Positions 22,001 through 28,888 of a stretch of DNA of 64,000 bases are shown piece by piece. The DNA comes from Flavobacterium sp. (GTDB lineage Bacteria; Bacteroidota; Bacteroidia; Flavobacteriales; Flavobacteriaceae). The stretch's first letter is position 1. Every line of letters starts with the position of its first letter. Below the pieces are notes generated by a model that saw only the letters and a program-made list of their open reading frames with translations, had not been told where the DNA came from and did no database searches. The stretch covers positions 62,001-126,000 of the forward strand of contig JAIXSK010000016.1 of assembly GCA_027484725.1 (NCBI GenBank), given 5' to 3'. Both the position numbers and the translations under genes were made by a program.

Positions 22001-22890
22001 TGAATGACCAAATAACCTGTAGCGGTTCCCGTAAAACTGGCAGGTAAACTACTCGAAGTAGGCGTGCCTAATGTAAAAGCGGTGGGTTGGCTTGGTGCAG
22101 CAGGAACTGTACAGGTAGGTCTTAACGCAATCAGAATTCCTCCGTTTCGCTCAGCGGCTGATAAAGTAGCTGTTCCGTTTCCGGTGGCGCCAATGGTTGC
22201 TTTTGTTGCCCACGCGGCACCGGCTGATGATTGGTCGCCTGAACCTTGTCCTATATCAAAAAGCTCCGTAAGCGCTCCGGGGTTGGTCGTATTCCAAGCT
22301 CCATTATTCCAGGTTGGATTATTTCCGGCAGCTTGTCCGAACATCACAATGGCTGTATTGGCAGAAACGGTTGTTACCCCAGTCCCAACAACACCTGCCT
22401 GATTCCCTTGAACAGAAATAGCAGGGGGGGTTACATCAAACGGAGTCGTGCCATCAACTCCGGAAAAAGCAACAATACCTCCAGAGGCACTGTCGGTTCC
22501 CGCGCCTAAAGCAAATGTATAGTTAGCGGGTTCGCTTGCGCCAGCTATTTTATACAAAACAGCCCCGAATCTTTGCGTTCCTCCACCGCCTCCTAGGCTA
22601 ACACCACTAATTAAACTCCATCCGGCTAGGGTAGGAGCATTGGTGTTGTTTCCGCCTTTGGCGATGTTTACCAACAAGATGTCGCCAGCAACCACCCCCG
22701 TAGGTTTATTGATTGTAATGTTAGTATTGGTAGATGTTGCAGTGGTTGCAGAGCCTCTCAATGCTATTTGAGCCTTGGCGGAGTTCGGATCTAAGCAACT
22801 AACCAACATTAAAAGAGCCAATAGTAGCTTTTTTAAATAGGATGTTTTATTCCAAAAAGGAAACTTAGAATTGTAAAAATTCTTCTTCAT
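16081..22890 (-). CDS. Giant T9SS-exported FN3-repeat/GEVED protein (2269 aa)
   Basis: A signal peptide with an extended front ends AKAQ near residue 41. Residues 42-258 form a domain with PTGVVAGDILLV near its start and GGILIALRP at its end, a type seen in varied bacterial surface and phage proteins. Residues about 259-1113 are four near-identical double fibronectin-III-like units of about 215 residues. A GEVED domain follows (1113-1260), then the YDSMGYIVINPFNPG block near 1453, a region starting QWNGSVDNNW near 1687, and the shared C-terminal module from about 1795, ending in a type A sorting domain (YDMTGKLI, DGIYLLKV). It resembles the gene at 8892 along most of its length, so the two are paralogues. 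A C7 run in the coding strand near codon 154 is discussed separately. Confidence 0.9.
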   Translation of the reverse strand: MKKNFYNSKFPFWNKTSYLKKLLLALLMLVSCLDPNSAKAQIALRGSATTATSTNTNITINKPTGVVAGDILLVNIAKGGNNTNAPTLAGWSLISGVSLGGGGGTQRFGAVLYKIAGASEPANYTFALGAGTDSASGGIVAFSGVDGTTPFDVTPPAISVQGNQAGVVGTGVTTVSANTAIVMFGQAAGNNPTWNNGAWNTTNPGALTELFDIGQGSGDQSSAGAAWATKATIGATGNGTATLSAAERNGGILIALRPTCTVPAAPSQPTAFTLGTPTSSSLPASFTGTATGYLVIQSLTNTLPAQPVNGTTYSAANIASLGSGLTFVQSSNATSIPGTGLAGNTRYYYFIFAYNSSACSGGPIYSTGSPLSGNGVTCPAIPNSVTINGLSSTGFTVDWATPTGGSAASITYTLQITTNAGYTANIPGSPFTINAPTVTRVITGLNPNTIYYYRILASNGCTSAYVTGNITTLQTPCVAPAAQASAMVIGTRTSTSVPATFSGSANGYLVIRSLSSTPPSQPVNGTTYNAGNIGTLGSGLTFIQSSNSTTIAGTGLAGNTTYYYYVYAYNNTACSGGPVYNTAGPLTGNGTTCPAVPNSVAINNLSHNGFTVDWTAPTGGNALPITYTLQITTNAGYTANIPGSPFTINAPTITRVITGLNPNTIYYYRILASNGCNSTYVTGNITTLQTPCVAPVGQASALIFGTATATTLPASFSGTANGFLVIRSLSSTPPSQPVNGTIYNAGNIGTLGSGLTFVQSSNATTIAGTGLAGNTRYYYYIYAYNNTACSAGPAYNTNGPLSGSGVTCSSAPNSVTVTGLSHTGFTLNWIYPTGGNELPVTYTVQITTNAAYTANIPGSPFTIADPTVTKVVTGLNPNTIYYYRILASNGCNSAYVTGNITTLQIPCVAPAAQASAFVVGTNTTTSTAASFSGTANGYLVIRSLTNTPPSTPVNGTTYNATNIGTLGSGLTFIQSNNTTNIAETGLVGNTRYYYFIYAYNNTACSGGPVYHTAAPLSGSCVTCPDIPYSVANTATTTSGFTLSWSAPSGGSASAITYVLQITTDAGYTSNIPGSPFSIAHPTTTKTVTGLAANTTYYYRILASNGCNSAYVTGTCYTGYCPATGSTAGYFINNFSTTGGTLNITNNGSGLSAGGYGNFTAMTVSQQYYGTVNFSSAYTGGTFGFNIWVDWNNDLDFDDSGEKVFSSGTFNNANTGSFTIPATASLGNHRMRIRADYWASNPNQCGTITNGETEDYTLTVLALSCSGNPSNLSASSVSFTTATLNWTAASPAPASGYQYYYSVSGSAPNLGTTPSGSVGAGVTTVGLTGLSSGTYYNVWVRSNCGATKGLWIGPINFTTLNAPPVTTGTTFCQGGSGTISATASCTNLVNLGTTINGGWDATSDPRAIRPVIFMANSTTCQFDPGNNTANYAAMDFQVSVTGSYTFTMAPTTAYDSMGYIVINPFNPGNCGSGTWIIGDDDSGPTTYEPQMTATLSAGITYTLISTLYGASSLLVTNTFQWNVTGPPGGFIAGVASGSIEWYTNASGGTPIGTGSPFNPVGVAGSGLTDTNTPGTYTYYAACPNNPSVRTAVDFVINGPTAAISGNGNLCQGATNVSIALTGTAPWTVTYTDGTTPVTVSGINSSPYTFSVSPSSPTTYTLVSANDTHCSALNANLTGSAIISGAIQWNGSVDNNWSNAGNWSSGSVPSSTDCVVVPPATNSPVITGSGYHAYAYNLTVLDGGILSIDSSNDITVTNWVNVATSGQFYIKDGASLLQINDVPNIGNINMERISQPMYRYDYTYWGCPVTFASNFTLGDLSPNTQPDKFYSWTPTTGANQFGTWQQESTATVMNPIKGYIVRAPQTFSTSTSVKVPYTANFIGTPNNGDIACPIYHGTLVGNNNDKYNLLGNPYPSGVDAQAFLTDPANSAIIDGTIYFWTHNSAPSTSYVDPFYGDFVVNYNASDYASWNSLGAVGSRGSAALSGGMVPNGYIAAGQGFFTRSTGTGGSGNPVIFKNSMRSNNNNLFFRNASVLSSYDQNRQTNWVDKHRIWLNLISSSGVFNQILVGYIDGATTGWDRTYDGVRLTDGNSSTFYSVIPEQNLVIQGRPLPFEVTDQVPLGFKTTVQDTFSLRLDHLDGLFENQDVFVEDKLLGIIHNLKQSPYLFSSGIGTFNERLVLRYNNSLLSTYNPEEQWTLSAQIQNDVLRIESSKNIAHFELYDMTGKLIINQKLTQPQTKHQQVFTYADGIYLLKVHLIDGTVSTQKLITQK
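19550..22115 (-). repeat. Four tandem ~645-bp coding repeats (double FN3 units)
   Basis: Units begin at about 22113, 21462, 20818 and 20170 with CVAPAAQAS-like residues (CTVPAAPS in the first). Each contains SGTANGYLVIRSL, then a second half with ITYTLQITTNAGYTANIPGSP (written here as parts of the same unit). The DNA is visibly very similar between units 2, 3 and 4, so copy number could change by recombination. Confidence 0.85.
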
Positions 22891-22918
22891 TGGGTTTAAG
22901 ACTATTGATTTGGCATAA

Positions 22919-22926
22919 CAAATTTA
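22919..22926 (-). promoter_or_regulatory. Promoter -7 element (TAAATTTG)
   Basis: Exact match to TAnnTTTG on the minus strand, about 29 bases before the start codon of the giant gene ending at 16081. No good -33 TTTG is visible. Confidence 0.4.
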
Positions 22927-23146
22927 TTTTGAACGGTTCGGCTAGAATAATTTATCGGGTGACTAACCGTTAAAATCGATGAAATGACGTTTTTCACATC
23001 AATTGTTGATAATCAAATGCAAACCCTTGCTCAATAAGTGTTTACGTGTTTTTTTGAAAGTGTATTTTAACTGCTTTAATATGCATTTGATAGGATGTTT
23101 TGTCAAAAAAAACGCTAATTAAAATCAAGCGCTGTTTAAATTTTTC

Positions 23147-23154
23147 TACTTTTG
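23147..23154 (+). promoter_or_regulatory. Promoter -7 element (TACTTTTG)
   Basis: Matches TAnnTTTG 17 bases before the chosen ATG at 23172 of the TPR gene. No -33 box is evident. Its position argues against a start upstream of 23172. Confidence 0.45.
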
Positions 23155-23171
23155 AAAACCAATCCTTCGGC

Positions 23172-23870
23172 ATGAAAAAATGGGTGTTTAGTTTATGGCT
23201 TATTTCGATGCAAATGCTCGGGCAAACTAGCTATGACAAAGCAGTAAAACTGTTTGACGATGAAAAGTATTCTCAAGCCAAACCTATTTTTCTGTCCTTA
23301 TACAAAGAAGAACCAAACAACCTTAAAGTCATTGAATACCTTGGCGATGTTTCAAGTCATTTAGATGATTGGGACCAATCAATTGTGTATTACGAAAAAC
23401 TCAAAAGGCTCAAACCCTCTGAGGCCAATTATCATTACAAATATGGTGGTGCGCTGGGGATGAAAGCCAAAGTGGGCGGAAAATGGGTGGCCATTCGGCT
23501 TATCGGTGATATGCGTGCCGCTTTTGAAAAAGCACTACAGTTAAATCCTAAACACATTGAAGCCCGATGGGCCATGATTGAATATTATTTGCAACTACCT
23601 GCTTTTGTGGGTGGTAGTGAGAAAAAAGCACAAGTCTATGCCAACGAGCTCATGAAATTATCTCCTGTTGACGGTTATCTTTCTAAGGCACATATAGATG
23701 AATATTTTAAGCGCTATACCAGTGCCGAGAAAAATTATAAATTCGCCATCCAAGTTGGCGGTTCAAAGAATACATATGAGCGTTTGGCTCAGCTGTACCG
23801 CGAAAAATTGCACCAACCTGAAAAGGCCCTACAGGTTTTAAAAAATTACAACGAAAAAAATAAATCATAA
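23172..23870 (+). CDS. Exported TPR-repeat protein
   Basis: Starting at this ATG gives 232 residues with a signal peptide (MKKWVFSLWLISMQMLGQ) followed by helical pairs of the tetratricopeptide type, for example residues 20-50 (AVKLFDDEKYSQAKPIF) and 60-90 (WDQSIVYYEKLKRLKP). TPR proteins are protein-binding scaffolds; this one would act in the periplasm. An in-frame TTG at 23100 would extend it by 24 residues without a signal-peptide rationale and would run through the likely promoter, so it was rejected. The stop codon abuts the next ATG (TAAATG), so it is translationally linked to the Mpl-type ligase gene and may act in cell-wall turnover (inference). Confidence 0.75.
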   Translation: MKKWVFSLWLISMQMLGQTSYDKAVKLFDDEKYSQAKPIFLSLYKEEPNNLKVIEYLGDVSSHLDDWDQSIVYYEKLKRLKPSEANYHYKYGGALGMKAKVGGKWVAIRLIGDMRAAFEKALQLNPKHIEARWAMIEYYLQLPAFVGGSEKKAQVYANELMKLSPVDGYLSKAHIDEYFKRYTSAEKNYKFAIQVGGSKNTYERLAQLYREKLHQPEKALQVLKNYNEKNKS

Positions 23871-25226
23871 ATGCGAATACATTTTATTGCTATTGGCGGA
23901 AGCGCGATGCACAATTTAGCATTGGCTTTGCATCAAAAAGGATATCAAATCACCGGAAGTGACGATGCCATTTTTGAACCTTCCAAAACCCGATTGAAAA
24001 AAAAAGGTTTATTACCCGCCGAAATGGGTTGGTTTGCCGAAAAAATTACTAATGATATTGATGCTATTATTCTGGGTATGCACGCCAAATCTGACAATCC
24101 AGAGCTTTTGCGCGCCCAAGAACTCGGGTTAAAGATTTATTCTTATCCGGAATTTTTATATGAGCAATCCAAAAATAAAACCCGCGTGGTTATTGGTGGT
24201 TCGCACGGAAAAACCACTATTACTTCAATGGTTTTGCACGTGATGCATTACCACAACATCGAGGTTGATTATATGGTAGGTGCTCAACTTGAAGGCTTTG
24301 AAACCATGGTACACCTCACGGAAGAGAATGATTTTATGGTTTTAGAAGGTGATGAATATTTGTCATCGCCTACTGATCGCCGCCCGAAATTTCATTTGTA
24401 TCAGCCCAATATTGCTTTGATTTCGGGTATTGCCTGGGACCACATCAATGTGTTTCCGACCTATGAAAACTATGTAGCGCAATTTGAGATTTTTATCCAA
24501 AAAATTACCCCGGGCGGAATATTGGTCTACAACGAAAATGATGCAGAAGTCAAAAGGATTTCAGAAGCAGCGACCAATCCCATCCGAAAACTGCCTTATG
24601 CAACGCCTGAATACAAAGTTGAAAACGGAAAAACCTTACTCAAAACGCCTGAAGGCTATATGCCGATTGAGGTTTTTGGCGCACACAACTTAAACAACTT
24701 GGCCGGCGCCAAATGGATTTGCCAAAATATGGGTATCGACGAAGCTGATTTTTACCAGGCCATTGCATCATTCAAAGGCGCTTCGAAAAGATTAGAAAAA
24801 ATTGCCGAGAGCTCGAACAAAGTAGCTTATAAAGATTTTGCACACTCACCAAGCAAAGTAGCCGCCACAACCAAAGCTGTAAAGGAACAATATCCTGAGC
24901 GAACTTTGGTGGCTTGTTTGGAGTTGCACACCTACAGCAGTTTGAATGCTGAATTTCTCAAAGAATACCAAGGAGCGCTTGATGCGGCTGATGTAGCGGT
25001 GGTTTTTTATTCGCCGGATGCCGTCAAAATCAAACGACTTGAAGAAGTCACTTATGACCAAATTGCCCAAAGTTTTAAGCGCGATGATTTGGTTATTTAT
25101 ACCAGCCCACAAGATTTTAAAGCATACCTTTTTGGATTGAACTTAGACAATTCAGCCTTATTGCTCATGAGCTCCGGAAATTACGGAGGTCTTGATTTTG
25201 AAGAAGTTAAAAATTTGATTCAATAG
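23871..25226 (+). CDS. mpl: UDP-N-acetylmuramate:tripeptide ligase, Mpl family
   Basis: 451 residues, the usual length for Mpl. Mpl joins the L-Ala-gamma-D-Glu-meso-DAP tripeptide recovered from old peptidoglycan to UDP-MurNAc in the cytoplasm, using ATP. Visible features are the N-terminal Rossmann start IHFIAIGGSAM (3-13), the Mur-ligase ATP loop GGSHGKTT (109-116), the central-domain phrase EGDEYLSSPTDRRPKF near 160-175, and DFAHSPSK near 320-330, as in Mpl rather than MurC. The glycine-rich start distinguishes it from MurE/MurF. It follows the TPR gene without a gap and ends at a strong terminator. Confidence 0.9.
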   Translation: MRIHFIAIGGSAMHNLALALHQKGYQITGSDDAIFEPSKTRLKKKGLLPAEMGWFAEKITNDIDAIILGMHAKSDNPELLRAQELGLKIYSYPEFLYEQSKNKTRVVIGGSHGKTTITSMVLHVMHYHNIEVDYMVGAQLEGFETMVHLTEENDFMVLEGDEYLSSPTDRRPKFHLYQPNIALISGIAWDHINVFPTYENYVAQFEIFIQKITPGGILVYNENDAEVKRISEAATNPIRKLPYATPEYKVENGKTLLKTPEGYMPIEVFGAHNLNNLAGAKWICQNMGIDEADFYQAIASFKGASKRLEKIAESSNKVAYKDFAHSPSKVAATTKAVKEQYPERTLVACLELHTYSSLNAEFLKEYQGALDAADVAVVFYSPDAVKIKRLEEVTYDQIAQSFKRDDLVIYTSPQDFKAYLFGLNLDNSALLLMSSGNYGGLDFEEVKNLIQ

Positions 25227-25244
25227 TTATATTTCAAAAAAATG

Positions 25245-25274
25245 AAAGCCGCCATTTTTTGAGCGGCTTTTTTT
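25245..25274 (+). terminator. Intrinsic terminator after mpl
   Basis: AAAGCCGC (25245-25252) and GCGGCTTT (25263-25270) form an 8-bp stem followed by TTTT. Its T-run overlaps the -33 box proposed for radC. Confidence 0.85.
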
Positions 25275-25301
25275 GTGTCTGGAAAAAAAATCTTAGCTTA
25301 G
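25272..25301 (+). promoter_or_regulatory. Probable radC promoter (TTTG-N18-TAGCTTAG)
   Basis: TTTG at 25272-25275 and TAGCTTAG at 25294-25301 are 18 bases apart; the second differs from TAnnTTTG at one base. The transcript would begin near 25308, about 20 bases before the ATG. Confidence 0.45.
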
Positions 25302-25328
25302 TGGTTCATTTTAAACGCCATATAAATT

Positions 25329-26024
25329 ATGTCTGAGAAAACTTTTTTCCCCATCAGCAGTTGGTCTGATGATGATAAACCGCGCGAGAAACTTCTGTTA
25401 AAAGGCAAAACTGCGCTCAGTGACGCAGAACTTTTGGCCATCATCATAGGATCAGGTTCTAAAAACGAATCAGCTGTGGCACTGAGCCAGCGCATCCTTG
25501 CCAGTGTCTCACACAACCTCAATACATTAGGCAAATTATCCATCACCCAATTAACCGCTTTTAAAGGAATGGGCGATGCCAAAGCCATTTCAATTCAAGC
25601 TGCTTTAGAATTGGGCAAAAGACGCCGCGCTGCCGAACTCCCACAATGGCAAACTATTTCATCGAGTATATCGGTTTTTGAAATTATGCAGCCGGTTATT
25701 GGTGAATTGGCCCATGAAGAATTTTGGATATTATATCTGAACAACGCACACAAAATTATGCTCAAGGCGCAACTCAGCAAAGGAGGCATTACCGGAACCT
25801 TGGTGGATGTTCGGTTGGTGTATAAAACGGCTTTAGAACTCGGAGCTGTGGGCATTATACTAACGCACAATCATCCTTCAGGCACGCTTCGTCCAAGTGA
25901 GTCAGACCGACAAATTACCAAGAAACTCAAAATGGCCGGTGAACAGCTCGATATTCGCGTTTTAGATCATCTGATCATCACCGAACACGGTTATTTTAGC
26001 TTTGCCGATGAAGGAATGTTGTAA
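25329..26024 (+). CDS. radC: RadC family JAB/MPN protein
   Basis: 231 residues, the usual RadC size. An N-terminal helix-hairpin-helix region (FKGMGDAKAI, 78-87) precedes a JAMM metal-binding core: H180 and H182 in THNHPSG and D193 in SESD. The family is conserved but its role is unsettled; the old link to DNA repair has been questioned. It heads a run with the HAD phosphatase and the unknown exported protein, with no terminator between them. The upstream promoter overlaps the mpl terminator. Confidence 0.92.
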   Translation: MSEKTFFPISSWSDDDKPREKLLLKGKTALSDAELLAIIIGSGSKNESAVALSQRILASVSHNLNTLGKLSITQLTAFKGMGDAKAISIQAALELGKRRRAAELPQWQTISSSISVFEIMQPVIGELAHEEFWILYLNNAHKIMLKAQLSKGGITGTLVDVRLVYKTALELGAVGIILTHNHPSGTLRPSESDRQITKKLKMAGEQLDIRVLDHLIITEHGYFSFADEGML

Positions 26025-26066
26025 TTGAAGCAGGTTGACTCAAAAAAACTTCCGATTTTTGTACTC

Positions 26067-26750
26067 ATGCAAAATATTCAACACATTTTTTTTGACCTTG
26101 ATCATACGCTTTGGGATTTTGATACCAATTCTGAAAAGGCTTTTGAAGTTATTTTCAAAGATTTATTTCCGGAATTAAAGGTCAATGATTTTTTGGTGCA
26201 CTATATTCCAATCAATCAAGCGTGTTGGCAGTTGTATCAGGTGGATAAGATGACTCATGAAACTCTGCGTTATCAGCGGTTGAAGCAATCTTTTGACGCT
26301 TTAAGTATATGGGTGAGCGATGATCAAATTAATTATATTTCAGAGGCTTACATTGAACTTTTACCTGAATTCAACCATTTGTTTGAACATACACATGAAA
26401 CGCTTTCATATTTGCAGCAGCGCTATGAGTTGCACATCATTACCAATGGTTTTGCACAGGTTCAATACAAAAAAATGACACGCTCAAACTTGTTGTCTTA
26501 TTTTGCAACCATTACCAATTCTGAGCAAGCGGGTGCCAAAAAACCCAACCCGATTATTTTTGAACACGCTATTAAGGTTGCAAATGCTCATAAACAAAAA
26601 AGCATTATGGTAGGCGATAGCTTGGAAGCAGATATTCTGGGTGCTCTTGATTTTGGAATGCAAGCCATTTTTTTCAATCCCAATCAAGTACAAACGCATT
26701 TAGATGTTGTGCAAATAACTAATTTAGCCGAACTCAAAAAACTCTTATAA
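26067..26750 (+). CDS. YjjG/YfnB-type HAD hydrolase
   Basis: 227 residues from ATG 26067. The four HAD motifs are visible: FFDLDHT with D10 and D12 (nucleophile and acid/base), TNGF (motif II), the lysine in GAKKPNP (motif III) and VGDSLEAD (motif IV). The closest described group is YjjG/YfnB, which dephosphorylates nucleoside monophosphates including non-canonical pyrimidines; the substrate here is an inference. The frame can be opened at a TTG at 26025, right after the radC stop, but the extra 14 residues precede the usual HAD start, so the ATG was preferred. The gene stops immediately before the next ATG. Confidence 0.85.
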   Translation: MQNIQHIFFDLDHTLWDFDTNSEKAFEVIFKDLFPELKVNDFLVHYIPINQACWQLYQVDKMTHETLRYQRLKQSFDALSIWVSDDQINYISEAYIELLPEFNHLFEHTHETLSYLQQRYELHIITNGFAQVQYKKMTRSNLLSYFATITNSEQAGAKKPNPIIFEHAIKVANAHKQKSIMVGDSLEADILGALDFGMQAIFFNPNQVQTHLDVVQITNLAELKKLL

Positions 26751-27473
26751 ATGAGAAAAATACTTTTTATTTATTGCTTGATGATGTCTTTATCGCTTTT
26801 TGCTCAACGCGATATCAATGCTTATCAAAACATGATTGTACCGGCTAAATTTGATTTTGTCAAAAAGGAAAATCAATACAATTTGAACACCTTAACCAAA
26901 ATGTATTTTGAAAAATATGGGTTTAAAGTATATATGGATAATGCTGTTCCGCCTGAATTGTTAGGAAATCCATGCAATAATTTATATGTAACGGTGGCCG
27001 AAACCGGTAATTTCATGAAGACCAAAATGCAGGTGTTTATCAAAGATTGTAAAAAAGAAAACCTTTTTATCTCAGAAGTGGGCAGCAATAAAGAAAAAGA
27101 ATACCATCTGAGTTATAATTTAGCTTTGAGGGCAGCTTTAAATTCTTTTGAAAAAATAAATTATCAATATCAACCCGAGGCCATCGAAAATTCTGAGCCA
27201 CAAAAAAGGCCTGAACAACCCATCGTTTCAGATTCAAAACAAGACAACCATCGCCTTTTGGCAAAACCTACCGCCAACGGCTTTGAATTGGTTGATAAAG
27301 AAGGAATAACAGTGATGAAGTTGCTCAAAACTTCGCGATCAGATATGTTCACCGCATTTAAATCAGGGCAACAAGGGGCTTTGATTGCTAAAGAAGGGCA
27401 TTGGTTTTTTGAATATTACCAAGGCGAAGAATTTATTTCTGAACCGGTATTGGTAGAGATTCCGAATCAATAA
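26751..27473 (+). CDS. Exported protein of unknown function
   Basis: 240 residues. The first 18 form a signal peptide (MRKILFIYCLMMSLSLFA, then Q). No catalytic motif was recognised. The first half (about 20-135) has a mixed alpha/beta pattern with a single Cys pair (PCNN, KDCKK); a polar linker with Glu, Pro and Gln follows at about 140-165; the last 75 residues resemble a small beta domain. It directly follows the HAD gene (TAA then ATG), so it is likely co-transcribed with radC. Its 3' end overlaps the rarA stop region by 7 bases, tail to tail. Confidence 0.75.
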   Translation: MRKILFIYCLMMSLSLFAQRDINAYQNMIVPAKFDFVKKENQYNLNTLTKMYFEKYGFKVYMDNAVPPELLGNPCNNLYVTVAETGNFMKTKMQVFIKDCKKENLFISEVGSNKEKEYHLSYNLALRAALNSFEKINYQYQPEAIENSEPQKRPEQPIVSDSKQDNHRLLAKPTANGFELVDKEGITVMKLLKTSRSDMFTAFKSGQQGALIAKEGHWFFEYYQGEEFISEPVLVEIPNQ

Positions 27474-28744
27474 CCGTATTTGTCTTTCCAACGGTTTTTT
27501 AAAAAAGTACGCAACTCATTTTCGCGTGCGTTGTTTCCGGGTTCATATAACTTGTGGTTTTGCAAAGCATCCGGTAAATATTCTTGGTCAATAAAGTTGT
27601 TGATATAATCATGCGCATATTGATATTCTTCACCATAACCGAGTTCTTTCATGAGTTTGGTGGGTGCATTGCGCAAATGAATCGGTACCGGTAAATCGCC
27701 GGTTTGCTTGACCAGTGCTTGGGCTTTTCCGATGGCCATATAACTCGCATTACTTTTGGCTGAACTCGCCAAATAAACGGCGCATTGACTCAGGATAATT
27801 CTACTCTCAGGATAACCGATGGTAGAAACTGCCTGAAAAGTATTGTTGGCCATAATGAGTGCCGTTGGGTTGGCGTTTCCGATGTCTTCACTGGCTAGAA
27901 TAAGCATGCGTCGGGCAATGAATTTTAAATCTTCGCCGCCTTCAATCATCCGCGCGAGCCAATAAACGGCTGCATTCGGGTCGCTTCCTCGGATTGATTT
28001 GATGAATGCCGAAACAATATCATAGTGTTGCTCTCCCGTTTTATCATACAGTACTGTGTTTTGCTGCACGAGTTCGAGTACTTTTTCGTTCGTGATTTCA
28101 ATTTTACTCCCGCTGATGGCGCTGACCACAAGTTCAAAGATGTTGAGCAATTTTCTGCCATCACCGCCTGAGAGTCTGATCAGTGCTTCGGTTTCTTTGA
28201 GGTTGATTTTTTTCTTTTGTAGTTCCGTATCTAACTCAATAGCGCGTTGCAATAAAGCTTCTAAATCGGCTCGGGTAAAAGCATTGAGTACGTATACCTG
28301 GCAACGCGAAAGCAAAGCGGGAATTACCTCAAAACTTGGATTTTCAGTCGTAGCACCAATGAGCGTGACCCAACCTTTTTCAACCGCAGCCAAAAGTGAA
28401 TCTTGTTGCGATTTGCTAAAGCGATGAATCTCGTCTATAAACAAAATCGGGTTTTTGCCGCTGAACAATCCGCCACTTTGTCGGGCTTTGTCAATTACTT
28501 CACGTACGTCTTTGACACCGGCATTGATGGCACTGAGTTCATAAAAAGGACGACCTGATTCGCGTGCAATGATGTTGGCCAAAGTGGTTTTTCCGGTGCC
28601 GGGTGGTCCCCAGAAAATCATTGATGAAATCAAGCCGTTTTGCATTTGCAAAGTCAGTGAACCCTGGGGGCCAACCAAATGCGATTGACTCACATAATCT
28701 GAAATTTTCTGCGGTCGAATGCGTTCTGCGAGTGGGGTAGACAT
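27467..28744 (-). CDS. rarA: Replication-associated recombination ATPase RarA (MgsA)
   Basis: 425 residues, typical for RarA, a AAA+ ATPase related to clamp loaders that acts at stalled replication forks. Walker A GPPGTGKTT is at 46-54, Walker B LFIDEIHRF near 100-108, sensor 1 GATTENPSFEV near 130-140, and the C-terminal tetramerisation part contains SDPNAAVYWLARMIEGGED. A -7 box lies at 28773-28780. It converges on the exported-protein gene and overlaps it by 7 bases. Confidence 0.95.
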   Translation of the reverse strand: MSTPLAERIRPQKISDYVSQSHLVGPQGSLTLQMQNGLISSMIFWGPPGTGKTTLANIIARESGRPFYELSAINAGVKDVREVIDKARQSGGLFSGKNPILFIDEIHRFSKSQQDSLLAAVEKGWVTLIGATTENPSFEVIPALLSRCQVYVLNAFTRADLEALLQRAIELDTELQKKKINLKETEALIRLSGGDGRKLLNIFELVVSAISGSKIEITNEKVLELVQQNTVLYDKTGEQHYDIVSAFIKSIRGSDPNAAVYWLARMIEGGEDLKFIARRMLILASEDIGNANPTALIMANNTFQAVSTIGYPESRIILSQCAVYLASSAKSNASYMAIGKAQALVKQTGDLPVPIHLRNAPTKLMKELGYGEEYQYAHDYINNFIDQEYLPDALQNHKLYEPGNNARENELRTFLKNRWKDKYGY

Positions 28745-28772
28745 TGATTTTTATTCTGGTGAATTTTGATTT

Positions 28773-28780
28773 CAAAGATA
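28773..28780 (-). promoter_or_regulatory. rarA promoter -7 element (TATCTTTG)
   Basis: Exact TAnnTTTG match on the minus strand, 29 bases before the rarA start. A -33 TTTG is not apparent. Confidence 0.4.
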
Positions 28781-28888
28781 AGATTTGCCGTTTGAGTTTT
28801 GATTAAATTAGCCAACAACTTGCTGACAATTTAGCACAAAAATGATTTTGGTGGCATATTTGACCCAGGCAAGGCTCAATAAGAAAAC

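Noticed and set aside
22064..22402. Plus-strand open frame of 112 codons inside the third giant gene, and many similar ones inside the other giant genes
   Set aside because: They lie opposite long repetitive coding sequence, have no domain, start context or promoter, and their composition follows from the repeats on the other strand.
22932..22971. Inverted repeat AACGGTT ... AACCGTT upstream of the third giant gene
   Set aside because: Seven-base arms with a 26-base loop in AT-rich DNA can occur by chance, and no other support was seen.
23100..23171. TTG-initiated N-terminal extension of the TPR protein (and similar extensions of the HAD protein, rplX and carA)
   Set aside because: The extensions precede good ATG starts that match family ends or signal peptides, and some run through promoter boxes.
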